Positions 1-12,100 of a stretch of DNA of 64,000 nt are shown here, piece after piece; within the stretch, counting starts at the first letter, position 1, and each line of letters starts with the position of its first letter. This DNA is from Proteles cristata cristata. Its lineage: Eukaryota; Chordata; Mammalia; Carnivora; Hyaenidae. The DNA lies in assembly GCA_017311185.1 (NCBI GenBank), contig JAESUZ010000469.1, positions 1-64,000 of the forward strand. The letters run 5' to 3'. A program made the translations under genes and the position numbers. Under the pieces are notes generated by a model. It saw only the letters and a list, made by a program, of their open reading frames with translations, was not told the DNA's origin and made no database searches.

Positions 1-437
1 CAGAAAATGCGCGGCCGAGGACAGTCAGCTCCGGTTACATGGTCATTTGGTGTGTCCCATGGTCTGGTGCTAAGTGTCTACCAATATCAAGCCTAAAACC
101 CTAGGAGAGGAGAGGTACTTTCTAAATAAGATGTGGTTCTGCTAAATCCCAGATGAACCTCAGAGAATGTTCTTCTGTCAAGCTGCAAAGAGAAACTGGA
201 GAGCTCAGGATCACATAAAACCCCCGTGGCTGCAACACCACAGGGCCGGTGGTGGATCCACCTACCTTCTAGCACCAGCAGGAGAACCTTCTCTTGCTCT
301 TGCACGTTGGCTGGGATGTGGTAAACCTAGTGGCATTGCACACCCCATTGTGACACGTTTGTCGGATTCACAAACCCTGAGAAAGCCTGGTGTCTCCTTC
401 CCTCTGTGTCTCCTTCCCTCTGCAGGGGCATGAAAGT

Positions 438-656
438 GAGACAATTTGCTTCTTCTTTTTCTTTCTTTCTTTTTTTTTTTTAAATAGCTTATTGTCAAGT
501 TGGTTTCCATATACCACCCAGTGTTCATCCCCACAAGTGCCCTCTTCCATGCCCATCACCCCCTTCCCCTCTCCCCCACCCGCATCAGTCCTCAGTTTGT
601 TCTCAACATTCAAGAGTCTCTCATGGTTTGCCTCCCTCCGGAGACAATTTGCTTCT
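438..656 (-). mobile_element. Short L1 3'-end insertion with target-site duplication (left copy)
   Basis: A poly-T run is followed by the same 150-nt sequence that ends the large L1 at 40.56 kb, so this is an antisense 3' fragment. GAGACAATTTGCTTCT flanks it at 438-453 and 641-656. Confidence 0.8.
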
Positions 657-939
657 ACATTTGAGGGATACGCTGATGTTCCCCCAAGTGACTGGAGCCC
701 TAGAAACTGTCATATAATGGGAGGAACCTTGATTTTCATGAAACTTCTGGTCTACTTCCTGGTGCTGTGCTGTGGGTCAGGGATCCAGGGTACTGGCTGC
801 GTCCTGCTCACTTGGTTGTAAAGTAAGGATGTCCCACAGCACAGGCAGCATTTGTGAGCATCATAAGGACCGGGAATGGAAGGGAAGAGAAAGCAGGAGA
901 GAGATCCTCATACAAACTCATTCTGTTTGCTTTTTGCAG

Positions 940-999
940 AAGAAAGAAGGGAAGCAGGAACTTCACACACTTGAAGAGATGCTCCCGGAGGAGAGTTGA
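940..999 (+). other. Possible terminal coding exon of an unknown plus-strand gene
   Basis: A pyrimidine tract and AG (CTGTTTGCTTTTTGCAG) are followed by 20 codons ending in TGA (KKEGKQELHTLEEMLPEES). An AATAAA lies 1 kb downstream (2016-2021). This looks like the last exon and 3' UTR of a gene whose upstream part is outside the window. In the duplicate (50300-50400) the acceptor reads GCGG instead of GCAG and the frame is lost. I cannot name a family, and chance is possible. Confidence 0.3.
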
Positions 1000-2015
1000 C
1001 CAGAACCCACCATGCGGTCTATCCCTTTACTGCCCACAAACGTGGAAATTGGGAGGGGAGGAAGATGGCAGAGAGAACAGAGGTGCCGGATGCACTGGGA
1101 CCCTGTCCCCTCCATACTAGATAGGGACGCAGGAGGAGGGAATAAGATCAGCTGAGAAGTGGAGGGGACATCTCAGGCTCATACACCCAGATTTTGTCCC
1201 CTGCATCATGGAGCCCCTCACTTCCCCTCCTGCCACCCTATATCCTGGACGGTCAGAGCTGGACCCCTCGGAGGCCACCTGTCCACTGCCTTTTCAGGGA
1301 CTTGGCGCCCCCAGTGTTCCCAAGCCTTCCTCCCCGGCTCTGGCTCCAGGCAAATGGACAGCCGTGCTAGAGCTGGACTCCGGCTGTCGGGTCCATGTTA
1401 GAGCCTGTGTGTCCACCTCTCTCTCCTCTCACTGCTGTCGCCCTTTAACTGTTTCCACAGCGTTCTCTAAACCACTCACAACAGGAACACCCTCCCGGGA
1501 GCACCACTGACACCATCTGCTCCATTCTTCTTGTCCGGGAGCTGAGCAGGCACAGGAAGGGCAGGACTGTCCACTCATGACCTCGAGGCTCCCTCCCTTC
1601 CCCCTCCTCCCACACCATCCGGTTCTGGGGCCTGATTTTCATGCGCATTGAGGCCCCGCTGGGACACAGAGTCCCCCAGGAGTCCCGTCAGGCGGGGTGG
1701 ACGCCTGGGAGGACAAGGGGAATGTGACTGTCCCTGGGACGGTCAGTCAGAGTGGGTGCCAGGCAGGGGGAAAAGGGGGGCAGAGAGGCTCTCAGGGACG
1801 TCAGCTGCCAGGAGACCAAAGCCCCGAGTGCAGAGCAGGGAGAGCGGTTTGTGTGGGGCCTTCGGTGTGGGCACCAGGGTGGGGGAGGCACAGGAAAGGC
1901 AGAGGATGGGGGGGGGCGCCACAGCCGGGGACGAGGACCGGCAGCTGCACACGTGGCTGGGGGTCGCCTCCCTCTGCAGCCTCCCTTCCCTGTTGGCCCC
2001 ATAGAGCTGGGTTCA

Positions 2016-2021
2016 AATAAA
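2016..2021 (+). terminator. AATAAA polyadenylation signal candidate
   Basis: Plus-strand AATAAA in TTCAAATAAAATGATGG, downstream of the possible exon at 940-999. The duplicate at 51399-51404 keeps it. Confidence 0.3.
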
Positions 2022-2199
2022 ATGATGGGAACAGATATGCCGTCGGTATTACTCGGGATTCTTGAGGGAATCTGCCGGTGGCCAGCTCTGGCCGGGCCAG
2101 GGGTCCCTGAAGGATGGAAAGTGTCGGCGAGGGAGGGAGTAAGGGAGCCCCGAGAACCTTTCTGATCACCAGGCAGGCATCTCTGTCTTGTTGGTTTTG

Positions 2200-3500
2200 G
2201 TGTCTTTTTTATAGATCAACTGTTAACAAGGCATCAAAAAAAGGAATTTCTCCAATGGATAGTTCTCTGTGATAAGATGTTTTGGAAAATGTACAGAAAT
2301 AGGTTTTACAAAAGTATTCTTGCAGAACTGCCCCAATTATAGTGAGGTTGAGTAACTAAGAAAATAACAGGGTGTTCACATTTTATTAACACTAAGATTA
2401 AGTCATAGGTTAAGTAGTAGATACTCTTATCTATCCTCATCACAGCTGCCAGGGTAAGGGAGAGTGTTTGTGGAATGTAGGCATTAGGGAAGGGGGTGCT
2501 GTACATCATCAGTTAGCAAAGGGATGCGTAGTAACTTATGTTCAGCTCTTATCTGTTCCTCTTCTCTAAGTAGGTTCTTTGTCTCCAGGCAAGACTTAAT
2601 TGTCCAGTTATATTCCTTATGGCACCACCAAGCCAACCATACCTTTAAAGAGTTTAGCTCATTTCCACAGCAAGACAGAGAGGGAGTGACGAGGGGGCGG
2701 AGAGAGGGGGAGACAGAGAAGCTGAAGCAGTATCCAGGTTCTGAGCCTGATCGAGTGCATTTACTTTTGTGTCTAGTTTTTTGTCTATGATACCTTGAAT
2801 AGCTAGGGCATGAGAGACATTTTTGGTTAGTTGATTTACATGTAGCTGTATGAACCTCTTGGACTAATGCAACGGTAGAAACAGAATTGTACATGGAAAG
2901 GTCAATCTTTAATATAAGGGTCATTTCCCTGTTCATAGCTCAAGGGCAAGTATGGAGTGAAACAGAACCTGCCAGAGACATGATGTCTGTTCCCATAATC
3001 ATACAAGAAGTTGTTCCCACAATAAGTTCCTTCACAAGGTGCAATCATCATACCAGGGCCAGAATAAGGCGACAAGGCACTCCGATGTTGATCAATAAGG
3101 TACCTTGGGGATAGATACTCAAGCAGAAACAATTGAGTGGGGGTGGATATCGGTCATCATCTATGGCAAGAGATCATGAAAACTTGCTTTACCTCAGAAG
3201 GAGTTTGCTTGACTAGTGGGCTCAGAATGGCTCCCACAGGAAACCGGGTTGAAGAGATGCTTACAGATCAAGACAGGTGTCTGTAAGGTTTGGCTCACAT
3301 TCTTGTAGAGGCTGGCAGGACTAGGGTCCGCAGGGTTGCGGGCTTGGCAGAAATGAGGGCAGATCTGCTGCTGGGGTTCAAGTCCCAATGTCACCAGGCT
3401 GGACCCACAGAGAGGAGCCAGTGCTACAGGCCCACTCCCCAAACCCTCTGCTGCTGAAGTCTTTCTTCCTCAGGAGAGGGCAGTCTTAGCCCTGTTCCAG
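2200..3500 (-). mobile_element. Probable endogenous retrovirus env-like relic (left copy)
   Basis: The minus strand shows short open stretches with cysteine-rich and heptad-like (Leu/Val/Ile-spaced) segments reminiscent of a retroviral envelope transmembrane subunit. They are broken by stops and frameshifts (pieces at 3132-2902 and 2936-2484). No LTR, gag or pol was identified. It is non-functional, and the assignment is by general appearance only. Confidence 0.4.
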
Positions 3501-5340
3501 GCTTCCACTGATTAGGTGTGGCTCACCCACATTCTGGAGGGAGTCTTCTTTACTAAGAGTTTATCCATCCAACATCTCCTCATGGAAACATCCAGAATAA
3601 TATCTGACCTCAATTCTTGACACCACGACCCAGGTAGGTGACAAATAAAATGAGCCACTGGATCACACAAACACTAGAACAAGGAAAGGTAGAAGGACTA
3701 AATGATATCAGAAGAAGTAGACTTCAGGGCCCGGGAAGTTACCAGGGATACAGAAGAACGGCAGACGATAATGGAAGGTCAATGCAGCAGGAAGTTAGAA
3801 GAACCCTGAATATGCCCCCACCTGACAACAGGGCAGCAGACACGTGGCGGAGCCGGACAGACTGAGGGGGGACAGAGGGCTTGACCGCCACCGCCAGAGC
3901 CAAGCACCCCTGTCCCGCAGTGCGGTGAGTGGATGGGAAATCAGAAGACCACGGAGCAGTAAACAGACCCAGAGCGACCTTGACCTAGCTGATGCTCGGA
4001 GACCGCTCAGCCCTACCAGCAGACTACGTCCTGTCCTGGGCCACCACACAGACGCCAACGGCTTTTCACGTACTCAAGTAATAGACTTTCTCTGACTGTA
4101 GTAGGACTCGAGTAGAATTTAGTAACAAAAGATGACAGGACATTTCCAAACACTTAGTCACAAAACGAAACGATTCTTCATAACCCATATGTGGAAGAGG
4201 GAGTTTGAAGGGAAATACTTAAACATGTGAAGTGAATGGAAATGAAAATACAAGATATGAAAACGTGTGATAAGAAGCTAACGAGGTGCTGTAAGGAAAT
4301 ATATGTGACTAAAGGCATATTGTACAAAAGAGGAAGTACTCCTAGTTGATAATTTAGCACTTAATTTATGATTCTATTAAAGTAAAAGCAAGTGGAAGAA
4401 AGGAAATAAAAAAGGGAAGTAGAGAAAATGAAACTGACAAATATAATAAAACATATTTACAAAAACCCAAGAGCTAACAGACTGTTAATGGAGGAAAATT
4501 GATAACTTTCCTCTTAACATCGTGAAGGAGCCAGCGATGCTGTGCTCACCACTCCTGTGCAGCATCTCGGGGGAGTGTGACCACATGTGATGAGACACGA
4601 AAAATATATAAAATGAGATGTTGATTAGAAAGGGAAGAAGAACGTCTTTGTATAGACGTTATTTATATGTTTGTCTACATAGAAATTCCCATGAATCTGC
4701 AGAAAATTCCCTGGACCAGTAAGTGAGTTTGCCAAGATTTCAAGGCAGAGGCCACCAGGATGGGAAGTGACCTGTCACTATAACAGTAGGATCTAACACA
4801 TAGGTAACAGCTTGTCATCCAGGCCGTGGGGAGGGCAGGGAAGTTCCAGAGACGGTCTGCAGGGAAGGCGGGTCATCCAGTCGGGCTCAACAAAGTCAGT
4901 TAAGGGCGGGGTAGGTCCCCGGTGCCAGGGAGTCCTGTGAGGCTCGGGGGTGGCACTGTGGTCTTGTGTACTCACCTCCAGACCTCACGCCCCTGACTGG
5001 TCTACACGAAAAATAGGAATCATTTCAGACTTCAAGTTGGGGCTGCTCTCTCACTGGTTGTGGGCAGTGAGGTTACTCACCCCTCCATCAGCTGCTGTGG
5101 TTCACGCAGGCCAGCGTACCCTGCTCCCCGCCCACCCGCAGGGGTGAGGTTATAGGACCCTGGAGCACAAGGGGCTTGTTTCAGAGCATTTACTGCACAG
5201 GTCAATACAGCCCTGCTCTGCCCCTCGCCAGGTGCTGGCCCTGTTCTCAGACAGAATTCTCCTCTCACTGGCAATCCGGATGTTTCTGGGAGCCTTAGCT
5301 CTGATGCACACACAGCAGAGGCTGGAGGCTGGTGTGTGTG
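3500..5340. other. Non-coding flank, partly A/T-rich
   Basis: No gene recognised. An arginine-rich open frame at 3638-4095 on the plus strand (interrupted by stops) and an antisense frame at 3795-4058 are both present in the duplicate (52953-53410). They may belong to the retroviral relic or be chance. 4.1-4.75 kb is A/T-rich and featureless. Confidence 0.4.
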
Positions 5341-5720
5341 CTCCTTTGAGACGCTGTCAGTTACCAGCTTCTGCTCTTTCCCTGAGAAACAGGAGGCTGG
5401 GCCAGGAGGCAGCACACCGGGAAGGGAGGGGGTCCCGGGCCCGGGAGAGCAGACGGGGGCCTGGAACACGGGCCCTGGGGCTGCACCCCGGCTGGGGAGC
5501 TGCTCGGGCGGCCTCGAGCACTGCCTTTCTCGTCGCCTGCGTCTCGTCTGTAGAGTGGGCACAAGGGTCCCAGCTCACGAGCGTCTATGAGGACGCGGGG
5601 CGTGAGGGACGTGAGAACGACGAGGTCCGTCCCTGTCCCGGAGCCGCAGCTCAGCAAGCCCTGCGGGTCCCAGCACTATGTAAACAGCTCTCGAGCACAT
5701 ACTAACTGTGGGAGGTGGTG
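5341..5720. other. GC-rich, CpG-containing block
   Basis: G/C-rich stretch conserved at 55673-56040. It could be a small CpG island. Long frames in it on both strands are typical of GC-rich DNA and not supported as genes. Confidence 0.35.
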
Positions 5721-6072
5721 ACCTGGTGGAGGCTGGACGGTGTGAATTCGTAATGACTGTGTTCCAGAGGCTGAGGGCTCTGACAGGCAGAATCATGTGG
5801 AACATGGGGGGGCAAGGGGCCCGTGCAGGGAGGCCAAGGAGCAGATGCTGAGCTGGACTGAAACAGGTTTGCATAGATTTGCATACACAGTTCCCCACCT
5901 CGGTCTACCTTGACGTGTGTCTTCTGGTGAACTTGTGCACAAGGAATTTGCACAGAGATTCACCAACGTCGTCTCAATCCGTCCCAGCTCAGAGCATTCG
6001 GGAGGAAGGGTGGGACCAGGGTGCAGGCTTCACACTCACAACTGAGGTGTCGCCAGAGGCTGCTTCTTCCAA

Positions 6073-6165
6073 TTAAATCTCCATCCTGACATGGCCTGGC
6101 GTGCGGACTTCAGTGTAGACAGTATGGAGAGGCCTCTCCTGTTCTTGATGTGGCTCCTCCGATCC
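6073..6165 (-). CDS. Copy A exon 6, ITSM tail and stop
   Basis: Acceptor CCACATTCCAG, 30 codons and TAA. It encodes GSEEPHQEQERPLHTVYTEV and ends RMEI. TVYTEV matches the SLAM immunoreceptor tyrosine switch motif TxYxx[VI]. The same exon is present at 25423-25515 and 56427-56519. Confidence 0.8.
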   Translation of the reverse strand, partial: GSEEPHQEQERPLHTVYTEVRTPGHVRMEI

Positions 6166-9100
6166 CTGGAATGTGGACAGAGAGTTCCTGCCACAGCTGA
6201 GGGACAGAGAGACCCCAGAGGGACCCCACAGATGCCGTGCTGCTCACATGACCTCCCCCCACAGCGCCCAGTACTGCATGGACCCCGTGTTAATACTGCA
6301 TGTCTGGAAGGGATACAAACATGAGGCCAGAAAGTGCAGATGAGTGGGTTTGACCAACTCACACCCAGGCTCACAGGGACGGGGGGGACCCAGCCTCACC
6401 TTGTCCCTGCCATCCTGGGGTTTCGGCCTGCTCAGCTCTGCATAGAGGACGCCACCACATTGGTCCCTGTGCTTCTCCTGCGACCCTGCACCTGAGCCCC
6501 ACACACATGGAGCTGAATCTGAGCCTTGGGAACCTTGCCCTCCCCCCACCATGACCCCCACGGTGATGCCCACACCCACCAGCCTCCCGGGGGACATTCC
6601 CTTAGCAGCAAAATGCAAGGGAGGGAGCTGAGGGTCAGTGGGGAGGGAGGGGTGTGGGCAGGGGAAGGAGACGAGCACCTGCCTCTCACAGTCTCCAAGC
6701 TCTTCCTCTCCCCACGTGAGCGCCACAGGTACAGCCCAGCTCCGAGGATCATCATCACGACCACAAGAGCCCCCAGGATGGCTCCCAGGTGGGCAGCACC
6801 TGCCTGTCCGTGTGGACCTGTTTCTCCCTCTCAGGGACGGTGAAGAAGGATGAGACAAGGGACAAGGTCAGACGCCCATTGCCAAGCACGTGGAGGCATC
6901 TGAAGGGACGGGTCTCAGCTGGAGAGGGGGGACATGGCAGGTGCTTTCACCAACCAGTTCTGAGCCCTGCTGGGGGCCGGGTGCTCAGAGGAACAGGACA
7001 GGGTCCCCGCGCTGGAGGAGCTCATCAGTGGGGGCGGGGCTGGGACATGCACAGGCAGCCACCAGGGCCATGCGGTGTCTAGAGGTTTACAGCAGGTACC
7101 CAGGACTTCAGGGAGGGCTTCCCGGAGGAGGAGAGGTATGCATTGCGTCTTGAGGGAGGAGGGGAGGTTACCAGATACTCAGGGGGGTGCAGACGATGGA
7201 AGGAGGGACAAGACCAGGAACGCCATGTCCAATCACCAGCCCTGGGGGCAGCCAGCACCCCTGCAGCAGGTGGAGGAGGACCGGGCAGGGAGGAGCCGGG
7301 GAGGAGGATGAGCGGGAGGCAGGAGCCTCTTGCAGAGGGTCTGGGGGTCGCTGAGGGATGGGCTCCTCGGGGACTCGGGGACGCTGATGCAGCAGGTCCC
7401 CAGCAGCAGGGGGAGGTGGGGTGTGGGGACGAGGCGGCACACAGGGGACCCGGTCACTGTTCCCTCGGGGACACCTGACTGGGAGCAAACCGAGGCCCAT
7501 GTGGGACAGGAGGTCACAGCAGGAGCAGCCGTGGCCCCGCCCCCAGCTGTCCAGGCCCCACAGGACACTGACCCTTGGCCAGAGCAGCACCTCTCAGTGT
7601 GGGGCCCTGAGCGCCCCCTAGAGGAGCGAGGCGTGAGGGCAGGTCAGCGGCAGCTCCCACAGGGCCCTGTGCCTGCGGGGCTGAGGGTCCTGGTCCAGGT
7701 CAGTGCGTGATGGACATGAACCCAGCTTGCGGCCCTGTGTGCCTGCAGGGTCACAGCCCGCGGGGCAGCTGCAGAGAAGGGTCCCTGGACGGGAGTGAGT
7801 GGGAAGGGAGACTCTGGACGTGGAAGGTTTGGTGGCAGAGGGAGCAGCATGACCAGGACCCGGGGCTGAGGAGAGCAGGACACATCCGGGAACCCAGGCG
7901 AGCACGTGGGGGGGACGTGTGTCCCTGAGACCAGAACCGGGCACAGGAGCCCCGAGCCCTGAGCCCTGCAGGCAGCGGCTGGGGAGCCTCCCTCAGCTGC
8001 CACACACCACTGACTCACCCCTACTCGCTTTCCTGAAAACCTCCCGGGACTCACAAGGACTGAGGGATGAGGGAGGGGAGAGGTATGCGAGGGGGGCTGC
8101 CTGGACAAGCAGGGGTGAGGGGTGCAGATGAGTGGGAGAGAGACATCGAAAAGCAGAAACAAGTTGGATGCACCTGCCAGCCTCCTGGACGGGGTGACAG
8201 GGGGCAGGTGGTGACATAAACATGGGGACAGAACACGGAACCCTCACCAGGGGGACCTGAGCCCGAGGAGTTCCCTCCCCTCAGGCAGGAACACTCACCG
8301 TGGACACACACTTCCCCGATGTCCCAGGTGGCACTTTTCTGGTCCACCGGGTTGCTGACCACACAGGTGACCCTGGGGCTGGGCTGGCTCAGGGGCAGTT
8401 TCAAAGCCAGGGTCCAGGGATTGGGGGCTGGTCCTGGGGCCCCCCTCTTCTCCAGCTCCCTGGGGAGGCCCTTGCTCTCCAAGGACACGTTCATGGCCGC
8501 TGTGGCTCCCGTGGCATTGCACTCCAGGGTGACGTTGCACCAGTCTTGTGTGAGGGACAGGGCCTTGACCAGGACCTGGGGACGGGGCACGGGCTCTGGG
8601 GCAGGAGGGACAAAGGACAGGGTGTCCCGTGAGTGGAGAGCATCACACTCCTGCTTCCTCATGCGGAATCTCACTGACACCCTGGTTCCTCCCCAGAGGA
8701 TGGTGAGTCCGTTTTACAGACAGACTGACTTGCCCCAAATATACAGCAAGTGACGATAAGAAAGGAGCCACTGAGTGAAGCCTCATGTGATTCCACTATA
8801 CTGAGCACGTCTAAAAATCTCCCAGGAAAAATTACATATACACCCCTCCTACCAGAGTCCATTGATTCTAAGACAGTAAGGTGTCCTCCGGAAAACAAGG
8901 AGCCTGGAACTGAATGATCTGTCCTGTTTTGTTCCCTGCTCCCTTCTGCTCCAATGGATGTCGGGACCACACCACCTGAGGTGCAAAGGCCACCTGGCAG
9001 CTCTGGTGCCCAGAGAACGTCCCAGGCTCCCAGCAGGAGAGGCCGCAGTGGGGGACGCAGTGGGGCTGGAGGAATGGCCAGCCAGAGCCTGGTTACGATT

Positions 9101-12100
9101 TGCCGTCCACAATGGAGACAAGAGACAGGCTGGCAGGCCCTCTGGGGACCTCACCGACCTGAGGCTGCAGGAGCCGCTCTCCCCGGAGCAGGATGTCTCC
9201 CTCCACAGTGGGGTCAGAGACAGAGACAGAGAGAGGTGCTGACTGCGTGTCTAAGGAAGGGCCACCCTATGAACATGTCCTGTGTCCCTGGAGGTTCAGA
9301 GCGGCACCGGGGAGTCTGGGAGTGGGGGTGGCCTCGGGCTGGTGCTGAGAAGGTGAGGGGGCGGAGTGGGAGATGCTACATGGTTTGTTGATCGTGCCAG
9401 GAGACGAGTGTCCCCAAAGATGACCACCTGTTACCCACCGACCTGCAAGTGTCCTAGAATCCATGGCGAAGGGGAACTGATGTCGCAAACCAGCTGCCCC
9501 TGAACTAGGGATTGTCTGGATCCTCAGACAGGATCAGTGGATCACAGGGTCCTCAACACGGATAGAGGAGGGAAAAGGCGGGATGGATGCAGAACCAGAA
9601 GGAGTCAGCCCAAGATGACCAGCTTTGCAGCTTGAGGAAGTTGTCACGGGGCAAGGACGCAGCCACCACCCCAAGGTGAGACAAGAAAGAAATGGATCCT
9701 CCCCTGGAGCCTCCAGAAAGGAGCACAGCCCTGCGGACACCTGACCGTCATCGCAGTGGCCCCGGGGCTGACCCTGACCCACACACAGGTGCACACAGTG
9801 TTGGGGCTCCGCTAAGACACCTGTGGGTCCATCTGTGACAGCAGCAACAGCCGCCACCACACCAGTTAAGGACACGTGTCCTGTGAGCACAGTAAGGGTT
9901 CAGGTAAAACCCCACCTCCCCACGTGTCCCTTCTCTGTCCTGAAGCACCGAGGGATCCGCCCCTGCTGGGAGTCTCAGCCCCGCCTCCACTCGTGCTGAA
10001 CACGCTGCTTCTGATTTCAGGGGAGAAGCAGAGCCTGAAGTCTGGGGTCTGGAAGGGATCCTGCAAGGGGCCCATGGACACTCCCAGGGACCAAAGCAGG
10101 GGGTAAGCCTGTCCTGGGGGAGGGCCACCACGTACCGTAGACACTGAGGTGGAAATACTGGGCATTTTCTATCCCTGTGCTGAAGGAGCATCGAGCCCGG
10201 TACCACCCACTGTCCTCGAGGGTCAGCTTGTCAATCCTCAGGGTCGTAGTGTGGTGCACATGAAGCCTCTCCTTGAACTTGTCCTGGGGGTTGACCCGTT
10301 CTGGAACATCCACCCCAGGAGAGACGTGCAGGAGGAGTATGTAGTTTGACTCGTTTTTAACGGCCCAAGAAATCTTCTCCAGCTTGGCTTCAGGAGGTAC
10401 TTCTGGATGTCTGGTCACATGAAACACCACAGAACCTCCTTGAGTCCCCTTCAGGGAAACTAGGTTTCTGGAATCTTCCACTCCAGATCCATGGGCCCCA
10501 GAGCTCCTAACCACAGTGCTGAAGGTGCCTAGGGCATTGGAAACACAAAGTGTGAGTGCGTTTCATTAAGAAAGAGGAGAAAACCATAGACCCCATCATG
10601 TTAATGAACTCCACCCAGGAGACCCCTAGACTCCGGGGAGCGGGACAGAGCGTGAACCTGGAGCGAGGCTGGAATCACGTCCTGGTCCTGGTGGGGCGTC
10701 CCCTTGAACACGGTCCTGAACTGCTCACCCAAGTGTCCTCACCACCTGATACTGGGAGGGTGGACGTGATGACATCATGGATGGAAACCACGGAGCACAT
10801 TTTGGGTCAATGCCAAGTGCACAAGTATAGGAGGAACGTCCAACATGGCTGCAGATCCCACCTTCCCAACACTGTGGGAACCCTGGCCTTGCATGGGGGC
10901 CACGCCCTCTGACTTGCTGAGAAGCAGACTTCAGCTACAGTGATGGACGTCATTCAGTGACAGCAGGTCTCACAGGAGCATCACTTCCAATTCCCTCACA
11001 CCCTGTCCTTCACTTCTCGGACAAGACCACTGCTATGTTGGGGTGAGCTGTGGGAAGCCCACATGGCTGGGATGTAGGGTGCCTTCGGGCCACCATCTAG
11101 GAGGAGGGAGGCCTGAGTCCAGCCCCAACATCTGGTCCCCCTCCACAAGTGCAGGGTGAGGGGAAACTACCACCTCTCCGTTGGCCTTGAGCTCCCTCAG
11201 CTCCACACAGACCTGGATTTCAGTCTGAGAGGCCCTGGGACTCAGCCCCCAGCGTAGTCGCCCCAGATCCTGACCTACACAGGCTGGAAGCCCACATGGT
11301 GAGTTTCAAGGACATGGGGTCAACAGAGGACCCAGCAGCAAGTGACAGGTGGGCACTGACGGAGCTGGGTCTGGTCCCCTCCTGGACAGGCCCGAGTCAG
11401 GCTTGACGAGGCTGCATGACAAGACTTAACCCCAGTCCCTATGGCCTCCCTCAGGGGACTGGGGTCCCCACCCCAGGCCCAGCACCCCTTAGCCCTCAGG
11501 CCACAGGCCCTCAGCACCTGCATCAAGGGGAACGTGGTCACACTGTCCCTGCCCCGGGCCGGCCAGGAGAGTGACAGGGATTCAGCCCTCAGTCCTCTCC
11601 GGCCCCTCCTCCGTCCCTTCCCTCCAGAGGTCACCGTCCTCTGACCCCCAGTGCAGGACAAGGTCGGGGCAGACACGTGCCCTCGGTGCAGAACCCCGCA
11701 CCCCCGACACGGCACAGACAAGGTGCACGGAGACGGCAGGGGACACGGCCACCAGGTCCCTCTAAGCAAGTCAGGACATGAATGTCCCGGTTCCCCACGG
11801 CACCGCTCTTCATCCCTCCCATCAGACACTGGTCACAAACTTGATTTTGGATCTCAGCCTCCAGGACTGTGAGACACAACTTTATGTGATTTCAGCTGCC
11901 GGGTCTATAGGATCTTGTTCCCACAGCCCCAGAATCCGTTCCAGGAGCCCAGGATGGGGGCCCAGCACCTGGGGCCTCGTAAGGTCTCCTGGGACCCAGG
12001 CCTGGCCTCATGGACAGCAGATCAATGAGTCATGAGCTCTGGGATGACACAGACCCAGGTTCAAGTTCCAGAGCCGCCCTTTACTGGCTGAACAGTCTTG

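Larger units (their letters stand above)
1..12020. repeat. Segmental duplication, left copy (unit A)
   Basis: This block matches 49036-62920 in direct orientation at high identity, with position 1 equal to 49036. It probably extends left of the window. It contains the flank (1-5.7 kb) and copy A from its tail exons to mid intron 1. Differences from the right copy include a 0.97-kb block present only on the right (54.70-55.67 kb) and two SINEs present only on the right. Confidence 0.9.

Noticed and set aside
6432..6764. Continuous frame reading TM exon through intron into VQGRRRSTGTNVV
   Set aside because: It would bypass the conserved ITSM exon. Exon phase logic (phase 0 needed at the last exon) supports the frame with VLYAEL instead.
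8300..8632. Plus-strand frames opposite the C2 exons (also 27630, 39287, 58676)
   Set aside because: Antisense shadows of the C2 exon. They recur in each copy only because the exon does.
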